Assembly: GCF_020885975.1 (NCBI RefSeq)
Contig: NZ_AP025183.1
Location: 1,984,001 to 2,048,000, forward strand
From: Flavobacterium ammonificans
GTDB taxonomy: Bacteria > Bacteroidota > Bacteroidia > Flavobacteriales > Flavobacteriaceae
Reading direction: 5' to 3'
Length of the DNA: 64,000 nucleotides
A model generated the notes under the pieces. It was not told the origin of the DNA, ran no database searches, and saw nothing but the letters and a program-made list of their open reading frames with translations. The translations under genes were made by a program, and so were the position numbers. Shown here piece by piece: positions 9,253-19,453 of this stretch; the first letter of the stretch is position 1, and every line of letters starts with the position of its first letter.

Positions 9253-10206
9253 ATGTGGAAATTAGATTTATCATACAGAGAAGAACTACAATCTACTTTT
9301 GAAAGATTGTATCACAAAAAAAAGCATTTGCAATCAAGCAGACCGCTGCCAGCAATTGCATTAAATAAAATTAGAGAAAGTCTTTCCATAGAATGGACTT
9401 ACAATTCCAATAGTATAGAAGGCAATACTATGAGCTTGCGTGAGACTCAAATGGTTTTGCAAGAAGGAATTACTGTAAAAGGCAAATCACTGCGAGAGCA
9501 TTTTGAAACCCATAATCACGACAAAGCCATTGATTATTTGTATTCCATCATTAATGAAGAATATACACTACGAAGTATCGATATTTTATCTTTACACGGT
9601 TTAGTACTTCGGTCTATTGAGGAGGATTTTGCAGGTCGTATTCGCAATGGAGGGGTTCGCATTACAGGAGCTAATTTTACTCCACCAAATGCCAATAAAG
9701 TTCCTGATTTATTAGATGAATTGATTGATTTTATAAATACCAATCCTTTGAATTTGAATGCTATTGAATTAGCAACTATTTTTCATCATAAATTAGTTTG
9801 GATTCATCCTTTTTTTGATGGTAATGGAAGAACCGTTCGTTTGTCAATTAATTTATTATTAATGCGTTGTGGTTTTCCGCCTGCAATCATTTTAAAAAAT
9901 GATCGTAAGAAATATTACGAAGCACTCAACCAGGCCAATAATGGTAATTATCAAAAATTAACGTTGTTGATGTGTCAATCTTTAGAGCGTACTTTGAACA
10001 TTTACATCAATGCGTTACCTGATAATGACACTGAATATGTTGAAATTTCTAATTTGGTTCAAGAACCTAACATGCCTTATGGTCAAGAATATATCAGCTT
10101 ATTAGCTAGAACAGGTAAGATTGATGCGTACAAAGAAGGTCGGAATTGGCTCACAACAAGAGAAGCCGTTGAAGATTACATTCGTAATAGAAAACGTAAA
10201 CGCTAA
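9253..10206 (+). CDS. Fic family protein (class II AMPylator) with C-terminal DNA-binding-like tail
   Basis: A 317-residue protein. The Fic core has HPFFDGNGR (about 185-193), matching HPFx(D/E)GNGRxxR with the catalytic His185. An N-terminal inhibitory motif [ST]xxxE[GN] is present as SNSIEG (Ser52-Glu56), so the enzyme is probably self-inhibited (class II). Fic enzymes transfer AMP to hydroxyl side chains of proteins. The last 50 or so residues (YISLLARTGKIDAYKEG, then NWLTTREAVEDYI) resemble an excisionase-type winged helix that binds DNA. I chose ATG 9253 over the TTG at 9235 because the -7 box overlaps the upstream region. The gene stands alone with its own terminator and an operator-like repeat. 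Confidence 0.88.
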   Translation: MWKLDLSYREELQSTFERLYHKKKHLQSSRPLPAIALNKIRESLSIEWTYNSNSIEGNTMSLRETQMVLQEGITVKGKSLREHFETHNHDKAIDYLYSIINEEYTLRSIDILSLHGLVLRSIEEDFAGRIRNGGVRITGANFTPPNANKVPDLLDELIDFINTNPLNLNAIELATIFHHKLVWIHPFFDGNGRTVRLSINLLLMRCGFPPAIILKNDRKKYYEALNQANNGNYQKLTLLMCQSLERTLNIYINALPDNDTEYVEISNLVQEPNMPYGQEYISLLARTGKIDAYKEGRNWLTTREAVEDYIRNRKRKR

Positions 10207-10225
10207 GATAAATTAGCGTTTTTTT
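10198..10225 (+). terminator. Terminator of the Fic gene
   Basis: AAACGCTAA (10198-10206, including the stop codon) pairs with TTAGCGTTT (10213-10221), followed by T's. Confidence 0.85.
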
Positions 10226-10283
10226 ATGCTTCATTTTAACATAAACTTCTATACTGTTGTACCAAAAGAATCAATCAAAATGG

Positions 10284-10291
10284 TAACTTTG
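10284..10291 (+). promoter_or_regulatory. -7 promoter box of uvrA
   Basis: TAACTTTG at 10284-10291 lies 16 bases before the uvrA ATG. The nearest TTG (10257-10259) gives a slightly long 24-base spacer. Confidence 0.5.
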
Positions 10292-10307
10292 TTTTTTTGC
10301 AAAAATT

Positions 10308-13139
10308 ATGGTAGAAACTGAGAATACAATTGACGTTCAAGGCGCGCGCGTTCACAACCTAAAAAACATCGATATTTCAATTCCGCGTGAACAATTAGTA
10401 GTGATCACTGGGCTTTCGGGTTCTGGAAAATCATCCTTGGCTTTTGATACCATTTATGCCGAAGGTCAACGTCGTTATGTCGAAACCTTCTCGGCCTATG
10501 CACGACAGTTTTTAGGCGGATTAGAACGTCCAGATGTAGATAAAATTGATGGGCTTTCACCAGTAATTGCCATTGAGCAAAAAACAACCAGTAAAAGTCC
10601 GCGCTCAACTGTGGGTACTATTACTGAAATCTATGATTTTTTTCGTTTGTTGTATGCCCGTGGTGCTGATGCCTATAGTTACAATACGGGAGAAAAAATG
10701 GTTTCGTACTCTGATGAGCAAATCAAAGAGTTGATAATTCAAGATTTCACAGGAAAACGAATCAATATTTTAGCACCAATTATCCGAGCTAGAAAAGGAC
10801 ATTATGCTGAGCTTTTCCAACAAATTACCAAACAAGGCTTTTTAAAAGTACGTGTGAATGGTGAAATTCAAGATTTGGTTAGCGGTATGAAATTAGATCG
10901 TTACAAAACCCATGATATTGAAATAGTGGTGGACAGACTCGTTGTGGATAGCAGCGAAGACAATCAGAAACGATTGTCAGAAAGTATTAATACGGGGATG
11001 CATCATGGTGAAAATGTATTAATGGTTTTAGACCAAGATTCCAACGAAGTACGCTATTTTAGTAGGAATTTAATGTGTCCAACTACCGGGATTTCGTATC
11101 AAAATCCAGAACCTAATTTATTTTCTTTCAATTCACCAAAAGGTGCTTGTGCGCATTGTAACGGATTGGGAACAGTGAATGAAATCAATCGTAAAAAAAT
11201 TATTCCGAATCCGAAATTATCGATTAAAAATGGTGGTTTTGCACCTTTGGGTGAATACAAATCATCTTGGATTTTTAAGCAATTGGAAATTATAGGTGAG
11301 AAATATGGTTTCAAGTTAACCGATGCGGTAGAAACCATCTCAGAAGAAGCCATGGAAATGATTTTGAACGGCGGTAAAGAAAAATTTACCATTAATTCAA
11401 AAGATTTAGGAGTAACCAGAGAATACAAAATAGACTTTGAAGGTATCGCTCATTTCATCAAAAACCAACACGATGAAAGTGGTTCGGCTACAATTAAACG
11501 CTGGGCTAAAGAATTCATGGACGAAGTAAAATGTCCAGAATGTGAGGGTTCACGATTGAAAAAAGAAGCATTGTTTTTTAAAGTAAACGATAAAAACATT
11601 GCCGAATTAAGTGATTTAGATATTTCAGATTTAACCAAATGGTTCCAAGAATTAGAAAGTAAGTTAACTGACAAACAAAAAAAGATTGCTTCTGAAGTCA
11701 TCAAAGAAATCAAAGACCGATTAGATTTCTTAATGAATGTGGGCTTGAATTATTTGGCGTTAAGCCGAAGTTCAAAATCCCTGTCAGGTGGCGAGGCACA
11801 ACGCATTCGACTAGCTACTCAAATTGGATCACAATTAGTTGGCGTGTTGTATATTTTGGACGAACCAAGTATTGGTTTACACCAAAGAGATAATGAAAAA
11901 TTGATTCATTCTTTGGAACAATTGCGAGATATTGGAAATTCTGTCATAGTGGTAGAACACGATAAAGACATGATTGAACGTGCCGATTATGTGATTGATA
12001 TTGGTCCAAGAGCCGGAAAATTTGGAGGTGAAATCATCAGTCAGGGAACGCCTACTGAGATTTTAAAAAGCAATACTATTACGGCTAAATTTATGAATGG
12101 CGATATGAAAATCGAAGTTCCTAAAAAGCGTCGTGAGGGGAATGGCAAATTCTTAAAACTAACGGGAGCCACAGGAAACAATTTAAAAAATGTCTCCATC
12201 GAATTGCCTTTAGGGCAACTAATTTGCGTGACTGGAGTTTCAGGAAGTGGAAAGTCGACTTTGATTAACGAGACCCTCTATCCTATTTTGAATGCGTATT
12301 ATTTCAACGGAGTTAAAAAACCACAACCTTACACAAAAATTGAAGGTTTAGAAAACATTGACAAGGTTATTGATATTGATCAAAGTCCAATTGGGCGTAC
12401 GCCAAGGTCGAATCCAGCTACATATACTGAAGTATTTTCTGAGATTCGAAATTTATTTACGATGACTTCCGAAAGTATGATTCGCGGTTATAAAGCTGGT
12501 CGTTTTAGTTTTAACGTAAAAGGCGGTCGTTGTGAAACTTGTGAAGGTTCGGGGGTACGAACTATTGAAATGAACTTTTTACCCGATGTTTATGTAGAAT
12601 GCGAAACTTGTCAAGGAAAACGTTTTAACAGAGAAACTTTGGAGATTCGATATAAAGGAAAGTCCATTTCGGATGTATTGAATATGACAGTGGATGAAGC
12701 TGTTCCTTTCTTTGAAAACATTCCGAAAATTTACCGAAAAGTAAAAACCATTCAGGAAGTAGGATTGGGTTATATCACTTTAGGACAACAAAGCACAACA
12801 CTCTCGGGAGGCGAAGCACAACGTATCAAACTAGCTGGCGAATTGTCGAAAAAAGACACAGGAAATACTTTCTATATTTTAGACGAGCCTACTACTGGAT
12901 TGCATTTTGAAGACATTCGGGTTTTGATGGGCGTAATTAATAAATTGGTAGACAAAGGCAATACCATTTTAATTATTGAACACAATATGGATGTGATTAA
13001 ACTAGCCGATTACATTATTGATATCGGCCCAGAAGGTGGAAAAGGTGGTGGACAACTAGTTGCAAAAGGAACTCCCGAAGAAATAATTAAAAATAAAAAA
13101 AGTTACACTGCGCAATTTTTGAAAAAAGAATTAGTTTAG
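10308..13139 (+). CDS. uvrA: Excinuclease ABC subunit A
   Basis: A 943-residue DNA-damage recognition ATPase of nucleotide excision repair, of normal length. Two ABC modules are complete: Walker A GLSGSGKS (about 35-42) and GVSGSGKS (about 643-650), two LSGGEAQRI signatures, and two ILDEP Walker B sites followed by GLH. The second zinc finger (CETCEGSG ... CETCQGKR, from about 742) has all four Cys. The first is unusual: it begins CPTTG rather than CPxCG, so one of its four Cys is missing, although the partner CAHCNGLG is intact. I think this is a lineage feature, not damage, because the surrounding sequence is fully conserved. Confidence 0.97.
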   Translation: MVETENTIDVQGARVHNLKNIDISIPREQLVVITGLSGSGKSSLAFDTIYAEGQRRYVETFSAYARQFLGGLERPDVDKIDGLSPVIAIEQKTTSKSPRSTVGTITEIYDFFRLLYARGADAYSYNTGEKMVSYSDEQIKELIIQDFTGKRINILAPIIRARKGHYAELFQQITKQGFLKVRVNGEIQDLVSGMKLDRYKTHDIEIVVDRLVVDSSEDNQKRLSESINTGMHHGENVLMVLDQDSNEVRYFSRNLMCPTTGISYQNPEPNLFSFNSPKGACAHCNGLGTVNEINRKKIIPNPKLSIKNGGFAPLGEYKSSWIFKQLEIIGEKYGFKLTDAVETISEEAMEMILNGGKEKFTINSKDLGVTREYKIDFEGIAHFIKNQHDESGSATIKRWAKEFMDEVKCPECEGSRLKKEALFFKVNDKNIAELSDLDISDLTKWFQELESKLTDKQKKIASEVIKEIKDRLDFLMNVGLNYLALSRSSKSLSGGEAQRIRLATQIGSQLVGVLYILDEPSIGLHQRDNEKLIHSLEQLRDIGNSVIVVEHDKDMIERADYVIDIGPRAGKFGGEIISQGTPTEILKSNTITAKFMNGDMKIEVPKKRREGNGKFLKLTGATGNNLKNVSIELPLGQLICVTGVSGSGKSTLINETLYPILNAYYFNGVKKPQPYTKIEGLENIDKVIDIDQSPIGRTPRSNPATYTEVFSEIRNLFTMTSESMIRGYKAGRFSFNVKGGRCETCEGSGVRTIEMNFLPDVYVECETCQGKRFNRETLEIRYKGKSISDVLNMTVDEAVPFFENIPKIYRKVKTIQEVGLGYITLGQQSTTLSGGEAQRIKLAGELSKKDTGNTFYILDEPTTGLHFEDIRVLMGVINKLVDKGNTILIIEHNMDVIKLADYIIDIGPEGGKGGGQLVAKGTPEEIIKNKKSYTAQFLKKELV

Positions 13140-13197
13140 TATTGTAAATCCTGAAGTGGAAAAAAGTATTCAGTAAAAGAAATAAATAATACGAAAT

Positions 13198-13926
13198 ATG
13201 AAATTACAAGATTTTGAAAACGACGACGAAAAGGTAATCCAAGATAAATTGAAACAAAAAACATGGAATGAAATACGAACCAATGATAGTTGGGGTATTT
13301 TTAAAATCATGTCTGAATTTGTTAATGGTTATGAATCTATGGGACGAATCGGGCCTTGTGTGAGTATTTTTGGTTCAGCTAGAATTAAACCTGAAGATCC
13401 CTATTATTTGTTAGCTGAAAAAATTGCTTATAAAATCAGTAAAGCCGGTTATGGAGTAATTACTGGTGGTGGTCCTGGAATTATGGAAGCTGGAAATAAA
13501 GGAGCTCATTTAGGGGGTGGAACTTCTGTAGGATTGAATATTGAATTACCATTTGAACAGCACCACAATCCGTATATTGACAGAGATAAAAATTTGAACT
13601 TTGATTATTTCTTTGTTCGAAAAGTAATGTTTGTAAAATATTCCCAAGGATTTGTAGTAATGCCAGGGGGGTTCGGAACATTAGACGAACTTTTTGAAGC
13701 AATTACATTAATACAAACTAAAAAAATAGGTCGTTTCCCAATAATTCTTGTTGGTAAATCATTTTGGTCTGGATTGGTGGATTGGATAACAACTACATTA
13801 ATAGAACAAGAAAAAACTGTAAGTGATTCCGATTTAAATTTAATCAAGATTGTTGATACAGAAGATGAAGTTCTTGCTGTTTTAGACTCTTTTTATAAAA
13901 AATATGATTTAAGTCCTAATTTTTAA
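13198..13926 (+). CDS. LOG-family Rossmann-fold protein (TIGR00730), possible nucleoside-5'-monophosphate phosphoribohydrolase
   Basis: A 242-residue protein with the LOG motifs: FGSAR (58-62), GGGPGIMEA (90-98) and PGGFGTLDE (156-164). The Arg and PGGxGTxxE residues form the active site of cytokinin riboside 5'-monophosphate phosphoribohydrolase, which releases a base from a nucleotide. In bacteria the physiological nucleotide is often unknown, and some relatives cleave AMP-like or pyrimidine nucleotides. It follows uvrA by 58 bases on the same strand. Confidence 0.88.
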   Translation: MKLQDFENDDEKVIQDKLKQKTWNEIRTNDSWGIFKIMSEFVNGYESMGRIGPCVSIFGSARIKPEDPYYLLAEKIAYKISKAGYGVITGGGPGIMEAGNKGAHLGGGTSVGLNIELPFEQHHNPYIDRDKNLNFDYFFVRKVMFVKYSQGFVVMPGGFGTLDELFEAITLIQTKKIGRFPIILVGKSFWSGLVDWITTTLIEQEKTVSDSDLNLIKIVDTEDEVLAVLDSFYKKYDLSPNF

Positions 13927-13993
13927 AATTAGGTTCCCATTTTATTGATTTTCTTAGACAATATAACGTATCTTGTAGGTAAATCTTTTTGTT

Positions 13994-16822
13994 TTGAAAT
14001 CATTGTACAAAATAGTTCTTTATTATTTAATAGTATTTAGTTCTATTGGAACTCTAGCGCAACATCAATCAAAAATGATTGTTGAATTAGTTCCTACAAC
14101 GCACACACTTCGAATTCAACAAGAGATTACTTTTATTAATGCATCCAATGATACATTAAGTTCGATTGTTTTAAACGATTGGAATCACGCTTATTCTGAT
14201 AAAAATACTCCCTTAGCGCAACGATTCTCTGATGAATTTTATAGAGGATTCCATTTGGCAAGGGATTCTGAACGTGGGGGAACTTCTAATTTAACGATTT
14301 TAAATTTCGATAAATTATTTCTTTCATGGAACAGAACTACAGAAAACCCTGATTTAATTACTGTCGATTTACGGGATAAATTAATGCCAAATCAATCCGT
14401 AACACTTTACCTTACCTATTTCTCTAAAATTCCGAGTAATCAGTTTACCAAATATGGATATGCTTCTAATGGAAATTTGAATCTCAAAAATTGGTATGTA
14501 ACCCCTGCTCGATATGAAAACAGCGCGTTTGTTAAATACAGCAATTGCAACTTAGACGATAGCGCTAATGGAACAGTAGATTTCTTTATTCAATTCAAAA
14601 TACCTAAAGAAGCTGTTTTAACCACTGACCTAGTTGTAACTAATCAAATCGAAGATAAAGCACAAATTAATTATCATTTAGAAGGAAAAAGTAGAACTGA
14701 TTTTAATTTGTTTATTGAATCAAAATCCAATTTCATAAGCTATCAAAACGATAAAAATGAAGTGATTACAGATATCAATTCTACTAAATTGGATACTATC
14801 CAAAAAATATTAATTATTAATAGGATTGCACATTTTGTTGATGAAATTATAGGAGCATATCCTCATCCAAAAATACTGGTAACTCAAACCAATTATGATC
14901 GAAATCCATTTTATGGACTGAATCAATTGCCTCAATTTTTAAATCCCTTTGAGGATGATTTTTTGTTTGAAATAAAATTTCTAAAAACCTATGTTGAGAC
15001 CTATTTAAAAAGCAGTTTACGTTTAGATCCTAGAAAAGACAATTGGATTTATGATGCCATCCAAATGGATTTGATGATCAAATATGTTGAACAGTTTCAT
15101 CCAAATACGACTATGTTGGGAAAGGCATCTCAATTTAAATTATTAAAAAATTACAATCTAGCTACACTGAAATTCAACCAACAGTACAGCTATTTTTATA
15201 TGTTAATGGCAAGAAAGAATTTGGATCAATCGTTAAGTAGTTCAAAAACTGAATTGATAAAGTTTAACGAACAAATTGCTAGTAAATACAGAGCTGGATT
15301 AAGTATCAACTTCTTAGACAAATACTTGCAAAACGGAATTGTAAAGAAAAGCATTCAAGAATTTTATACTCTAAACAAGTCGAAACAAACTTCAAGCAAA
15401 GATTTTGAAAGTATTTTAAAATCGAATGCTACCAAAAATATTAACTGGTTTTTTAGTACGATTGTACACTCAAGAGAATTAATTGACTACAAGTTTGCTA
15501 AAGTTTCCAAAACAAAAGATAGTATTACTTTTTCTATCAAAAATAAAACAGATTTACCCATTCCTATTCCAATTTATGGAGTGAAGAAAAAAGAAATTGT
15601 TTTCAAAGATTGGCTTGATTTGAAAGAATGTGATAGCACCTTTACAATTAAAAGAAATCAAGCTGACCGAATTATACTCAACTATAATAATGAAGTTCCT
15701 GAAATTAATTTACGTAATAATTGGAAAAAATTAGAAGGTTTTTTTCCAAATAATCGACCGATAAAATTCGTTTTTATGAAGGATTTAGAAGATCCCTACT
15801 TTAATCAGATACTCTACATTCCTACAGTAACCTATAACCTTTATGATGGCGTTTCACCAGGAATTAGATTACACAATAAAACTATTTTAGACAAGCCAAT
15901 AACCTTTGATATAAATCCTGCTTTTTCTTCAAAAACAAATAATTTAATAGGTAGTGGCGCTTTAATCATGAATGAAAATTACAGGAATAGTAGTTTATAT
16001 ACTATTCGCTATGCATTATCTGGATCGTATTTTCATTATGCTCCTAACGCCTCGTACTCAAAAATAACTCCATCAGTTGAATTTAGAATTAGAGAAGCAG
16101 ATTTGAGGGATAATAGAAAGCAAAGCTTTATGGCTCGACAGGTTATGGTCAATAGAGAACAAAGTGAAATAAATAGTTCCGATTTAACCGAAAACTATTC
16201 CATTTTCAATTTTAGATATTCCAATTCAAAAACAGAAGTAACTCATCACTTTAGCAGTTTAACTGATGTTCAGTTCGCTAGAAATTTTGGCAAGATTGCT
16301 AGTGAAATTGAGTATAGAAAGTTATTTGAAAATAATAGGCAAATTAACATTCGCTTTTATACTGGAGTATTCTTATTCAATACAACTAATTCCGATTTTT
16401 TTAGTTTTGGATTGGATAGACCTACGGATTACTTATTTGATTATGGCTTTTATGGAAGGTCAGAAAGTAGTGGTTTTTTTAGTCAACAATACATTCAAAG
16501 TGAAGGAGGTTTTAAATCAAAATTAAATCAATCTTTTTCAAATCAATGGATGTCTACCTTAAATGGAAGCTTTAATATTTGGAATTGGATAGAACTATAT
16601 GGAGATATCGGTTATCTAAAAAATAGACATTCAAAAGGTCAGTTTTTATATGATAGTGGATTGCGATTGAATTTAGTAACAGACTATTTTGAAGTGTATT
16701 TCCCATTGTACTCTAGTAATGGTTTCGAACCACTTCAAAACAGTTACAATGAAAAAATACGTTTTGTTTTGACTTTATCTCCAGCTACCCTAATCAATTT
16801 ATTTAATAGGAAATGGTTTTAA
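13994..16822 (+). CDS. Degenerate M1 peptidase-like protein with C-terminal beta-barrel-like region
   Basis: A 942-residue exported protein with a signal peptide (about 1-22, ending GTLAQ). Residues about 25-480 resemble the N-terminal beta domain and helical domain of M1 aminopeptidases. I find no HExxH zinc motif, so peptidase activity is unlikely. Residues about 600-942 are rich in alternating polar/aromatic strands (for example GSYFHYAPNASYS) and end in NRKWF, as outer-membrane barrels often do. A surface or outer-membrane role is inferred. The start codon is TTG at 13994, chosen because it alone gives the signal peptide. It is followed by 160 bases before the next gene. Confidence 0.65.
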   Translation: MKSLYKIVLYYLIVFSSIGTLAQHQSKMIVELVPTTHTLRIQQEITFINASNDTLSSIVLNDWNHAYSDKNTPLAQRFSDEFYRGFHLARDSERGGTSNLTILNFDKLFLSWNRTTENPDLITVDLRDKLMPNQSVTLYLTYFSKIPSNQFTKYGYASNGNLNLKNWYVTPARYENSAFVKYSNCNLDDSANGTVDFFIQFKIPKEAVLTTDLVVTNQIEDKAQINYHLEGKSRTDFNLFIESKSNFISYQNDKNEVITDINSTKLDTIQKILIINRIAHFVDEIIGAYPHPKILVTQTNYDRNPFYGLNQLPQFLNPFEDDFLFEIKFLKTYVETYLKSSLRLDPRKDNWIYDAIQMDLMIKYVEQFHPNTTMLGKASQFKLLKNYNLATLKFNQQYSYFYMLMARKNLDQSLSSSKTELIKFNEQIASKYRAGLSINFLDKYLQNGIVKKSIQEFYTLNKSKQTSSKDFESILKSNATKNINWFFSTIVHSRELIDYKFAKVSKTKDSITFSIKNKTDLPIPIPIYGVKKKEIVFKDWLDLKECDSTFTIKRNQADRIILNYNNEVPEINLRNNWKKLEGFFPNNRPIKFVFMKDLEDPYFNQILYIPTVTYNLYDGVSPGIRLHNKTILDKPITFDINPAFSSKTNNLIGSGALIMNENYRNSSLYTIRYALSGSYFHYAPNASYSKITPSVEFRIREADLRDNRKQSFMARQVMVNREQSEINSSDLTENYSIFNFRYSNSKTEVTHHFSSLTDVQFARNFGKIASEIEYRKLFENNRQINIRFYTGVFLFNTTNSDFFSFGLDRPTDYLFDYGFYGRSESSGFFSQQYIQSEGGFKSKLNQSFSNQWMSTLNGSFNIWNWIELYGDIGYLKNRHSKGQFLYDSGLRLNLVTDYFEVYFPLYSSNGFEPLQNSYNEKIRFVLTLSPATLINLFNRKWF

Positions 16823-16929
16823 ATTACATAATTATTTAACAAATCGTCATTTTAAAGATAATTATTCAACAAAAATTGCTTTTTTTACCTAAAAATTATT
16901 GAAAATAAAATTTTAATCCTATTGCTGTG

Positions 16930-16959
16930 TTGAAAATAGTTAGTTTTTACTTAAATTTG
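16930..16959 (+). promoter_or_regulatory. Promoter of the 2-oxoacid dehydrogenase E1 gene
   Basis: TTG (16930-16932), a 19-base spacer and TAAATTTG (16952-16959) match the phylum consensus exactly. The start codon is 25 bases downstream. Confidence 0.75.
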
Positions 16960-16983
16960 TAGAATATGTTAGCTCATTAAATC

Positions 16984-19392
16984 ATGGTAAAAGAAGAAAC
17001 AAAAACCACGTTAACCTTTGAAGACTTTAAAACTGAGGTTTTAAGTGATTACAAATTAGCAGTCGTTAGTAGAGAATGCAGCCTTTTAGGACGTAAAGAA
17101 GTGCTAACCGGTAAAGCTAAGTTTGGTATTTTCGGAGATGGAAAAGAAGTGCCTCAGCTTGCTATGGCTAAATTTTTCAAAGATGGGGATTTTAGATCCG
17201 GTTATTATCGAGATCAAACTTTCATGATGGCTATTGGTAAATTAACCATTCAAGAGTTTTTTGCTGGCCTATACGGACATACGGATATTGATTCTGATCC
17301 AATGTCAGCAGGAAGACAAATGGGAGGACATTTTATGACCCATAGTTTGAATCCTGATGGTTCATGGAAAGACCTAACAAAACAAAAAAATTCAAGTTCA
17401 GATATTTCTCCGACTGCTGCTCAAATGCCAAGACTACTTGGATTGGCTTATGCGTCAAAAATTTACAAACAAGTCCCAGGAATTAAAATTGCCTCTAATT
17501 TTTCTAATGAAGGTAACGAAGTTGCTTGGGGTACTATAGGAAACGCAAGCACTTCAGAAGGTATTTTCTTTGAAACAATTAATGCTGCAGGAGTATTACA
17601 AGTCCCTATGATTATGAGTGTTTGGGATGATGAGTATGGAATTTCTGTACATGCTAAATACCAAACTACAAAAGAGAATATTTCTGAAATCTTGAAAGGA
17701 TATCAGAGAGATAGTGAGAATAAAGGGTACGAAATATTCAATGTCAAAGGATGGGATTATGCTGATTTAATTACTACGTATGAAAAAGCAGCAAAAATTG
17801 CCCGTGAAGAACATGTACCTGTTTTAGTTCATGTTTCACAGTTGACGCAGCCTCAAGGGCATTCTACTTCAGGATCACATGAAAGATACAAAAGCACTGA
17901 AAGATTAGCCTGGGAAAGAGAGTTTGATTGCATTAGACAAATGAGACTTTGGATGATTGCTATTAATATTGCTTCACCAGAAGAATTAGATGTGATTGAA
18001 ATAGAGGCTAAAAAAGAAGTTTTAGATGGCAAAAAAGAGGCTTGGAAAAATTTTATTGGCCCAATTATTAATGAACAAAAAGAATTTATAGATTTAGTAG
18101 AAAAAGCTACTTTTAACAGTTCCAATAAAGTAAAAATCAACCAACTTTTAAATTCGCTTAGAGGAATTAAAGATCCATTAAAAAAAGAAATTTTAGGTAC
18201 CGCTAGAAAAATTCTTCGTTTAGTTGTTAATGAAAGTGGCAAACAAGAAATTTCAGAATGGATTACCTACTACCTTAACAAAACTCAAAAGAAATTTAGC
18301 AGTAATTTATTTTCTGAATCGAATTCTAACGTATTAAACATATCAAGTAGTGCGCCTCGATATTCTGAAAAAAGTGAATTAGATACCGATGGCAGAGTTA
18401 TCTTAAGAGATAATTTCGACGCCTTATTTACCAAATACCCTGAAGCACTTGTTTTTGGGGAAGATGCAGGAAATATTGGCGATGTGAATCAAGGTTTAGA
18501 AGGAATGCAAGAAAAATATGGTGAGCTTCGAGTATCGGATGCAGGAATTAGAGAGGCTACTATTATTGGACAAGGTATTGGTTTGGCTTTAAGAGGACTT
18601 CGTCCTATTGCTGAAATCCAATATTTAGATTATTTACTTTATGGCTTGCAAATTTTAAGTGACGATTTGGCCACTTTACAATACCGAACTAGTGGAAAAC
18701 AAAAAGCTCCATTAATTATTCGTACCCGAGGACATCGTTTAGAAGGAATTTGGCATTCTGGATCGCCAATGGGAATGATCATTAATGCTTTGAGAGGAAT
18801 ACATGTTTTGGTTCCAAGAAATATGACGCAAGCTGCTGGTTTTTACAATACTTTATTTGAAGCAGATGAACCAGCTTTAGTTATCGAATGTTTGAATGGG
18901 TACCGTTTAAAAGAAAAAGCACCTCTAAATTATGGAGAATTCAAAACACCAATTGGAATTGTAGAAACACTAAGAGAAGGAAAAGACATTACTTTAGTTT
19001 CTTACGGTTCTACTTTACGTTTAGTGGAACAAGCTGCAAATGAGTTGAGTGAATTCGGAATTGAGTGTGAAGTGATTGATATCCAATCGCTACTTCCTTT
19101 TGACATTAATAAAGACATTGTCAAAAGTTTGGCAAAAACAAATCGCTTACTTGTAATTGATGAAGATGTTCCGGGCGGCGCTTCAGCTTATATATTACAA
19201 CAAATACTAGAAGAACAAAATGCGTATGAATATTTAGACAGCAAACCGCAAACTTTAACCTCTAAAGCTCATCGTCCAGCTTATGGCACCGATGGAGATT
19301 ATTTCTCAAAGCCTTCAGTTGAAGATATATTTGAAAAAGTATACGCTATGATGGGAGAAGTTAAACCAAATCAATTTCCAGATTTGTATTAA
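16984..19392 (+). CDS. Branched-chain 2-oxoacid dehydrogenase E1, alpha and beta subunits fused
   Basis: An 802-residue thiamine-diphosphate enzyme in which the E1 alpha (about 1-400) and E1 beta (about 465-802) chains, usually separate genes, are one polypeptide. The alpha part carries GNASTSEG (about 187) and WDDEYGIS (about 214) at the cofactor site. The beta part has FGEDAGNIGD and GIREATIIGQGIGLAL. It would decarboxylate 2-oxo acids from Val, Leu and Ile, feeding branched acyl-CoA for the iso-fatty acids typical of Flavobacteria; that role is inference. E2 and E3 are not in the window. Confidence 0.9.
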   Translation: MVKEETKTTLTFEDFKTEVLSDYKLAVVSRECSLLGRKEVLTGKAKFGIFGDGKEVPQLAMAKFFKDGDFRSGYYRDQTFMMAIGKLTIQEFFAGLYGHTDIDSDPMSAGRQMGGHFMTHSLNPDGSWKDLTKQKNSSSDISPTAAQMPRLLGLAYASKIYKQVPGIKIASNFSNEGNEVAWGTIGNASTSEGIFFETINAAGVLQVPMIMSVWDDEYGISVHAKYQTTKENISEILKGYQRDSENKGYEIFNVKGWDYADLITTYEKAAKIAREEHVPVLVHVSQLTQPQGHSTSGSHERYKSTERLAWEREFDCIRQMRLWMIAINIASPEELDVIEIEAKKEVLDGKKEAWKNFIGPIINEQKEFIDLVEKATFNSSNKVKINQLLNSLRGIKDPLKKEILGTARKILRLVVNESGKQEISEWITYYLNKTQKKFSSNLFSESNSNVLNISSSAPRYSEKSELDTDGRVILRDNFDALFTKYPEALVFGEDAGNIGDVNQGLEGMQEKYGELRVSDAGIREATIIGQGIGLALRGLRPIAEIQYLDYLLYGLQILSDDLATLQYRTSGKQKAPLIIRTRGHRLEGIWHSGSPMGMIINALRGIHVLVPRNMTQAAGFYNTLFEADEPALVIECLNGYRLKEKAPLNYGEFKTPIGIVETLREGKDITLVSYGSTLRLVEQAANELSEFGIECEVIDIQSLLPFDINKDIVKSLAKTNRLLVIDEDVPGGASAYILQQILEEQNAYEYLDSKPQTLTSKAHRPAYGTDGDYFSKPSVEDIFEKVYAMMGEVKPNQFPDLY

Positions 19393-19399
19393 TACAATT

Positions 19400-19429
19400 A
19401 AAAAAGGCTACCTGTTGGTAGCCTTTTTT
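19400..19429. terminator. Bidirectional terminator between the E1 gene and the SprF-like gene
   Basis: A 13-bp stem, AAAAAAGGCTACC (19400-19412) with GGTAGCCTTTTTT (19417-19429), around a 4-base loop. Confidence 0.92.
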
Positions 19430-19453
19430 AATACAATCAACTTTAATAAAAAT

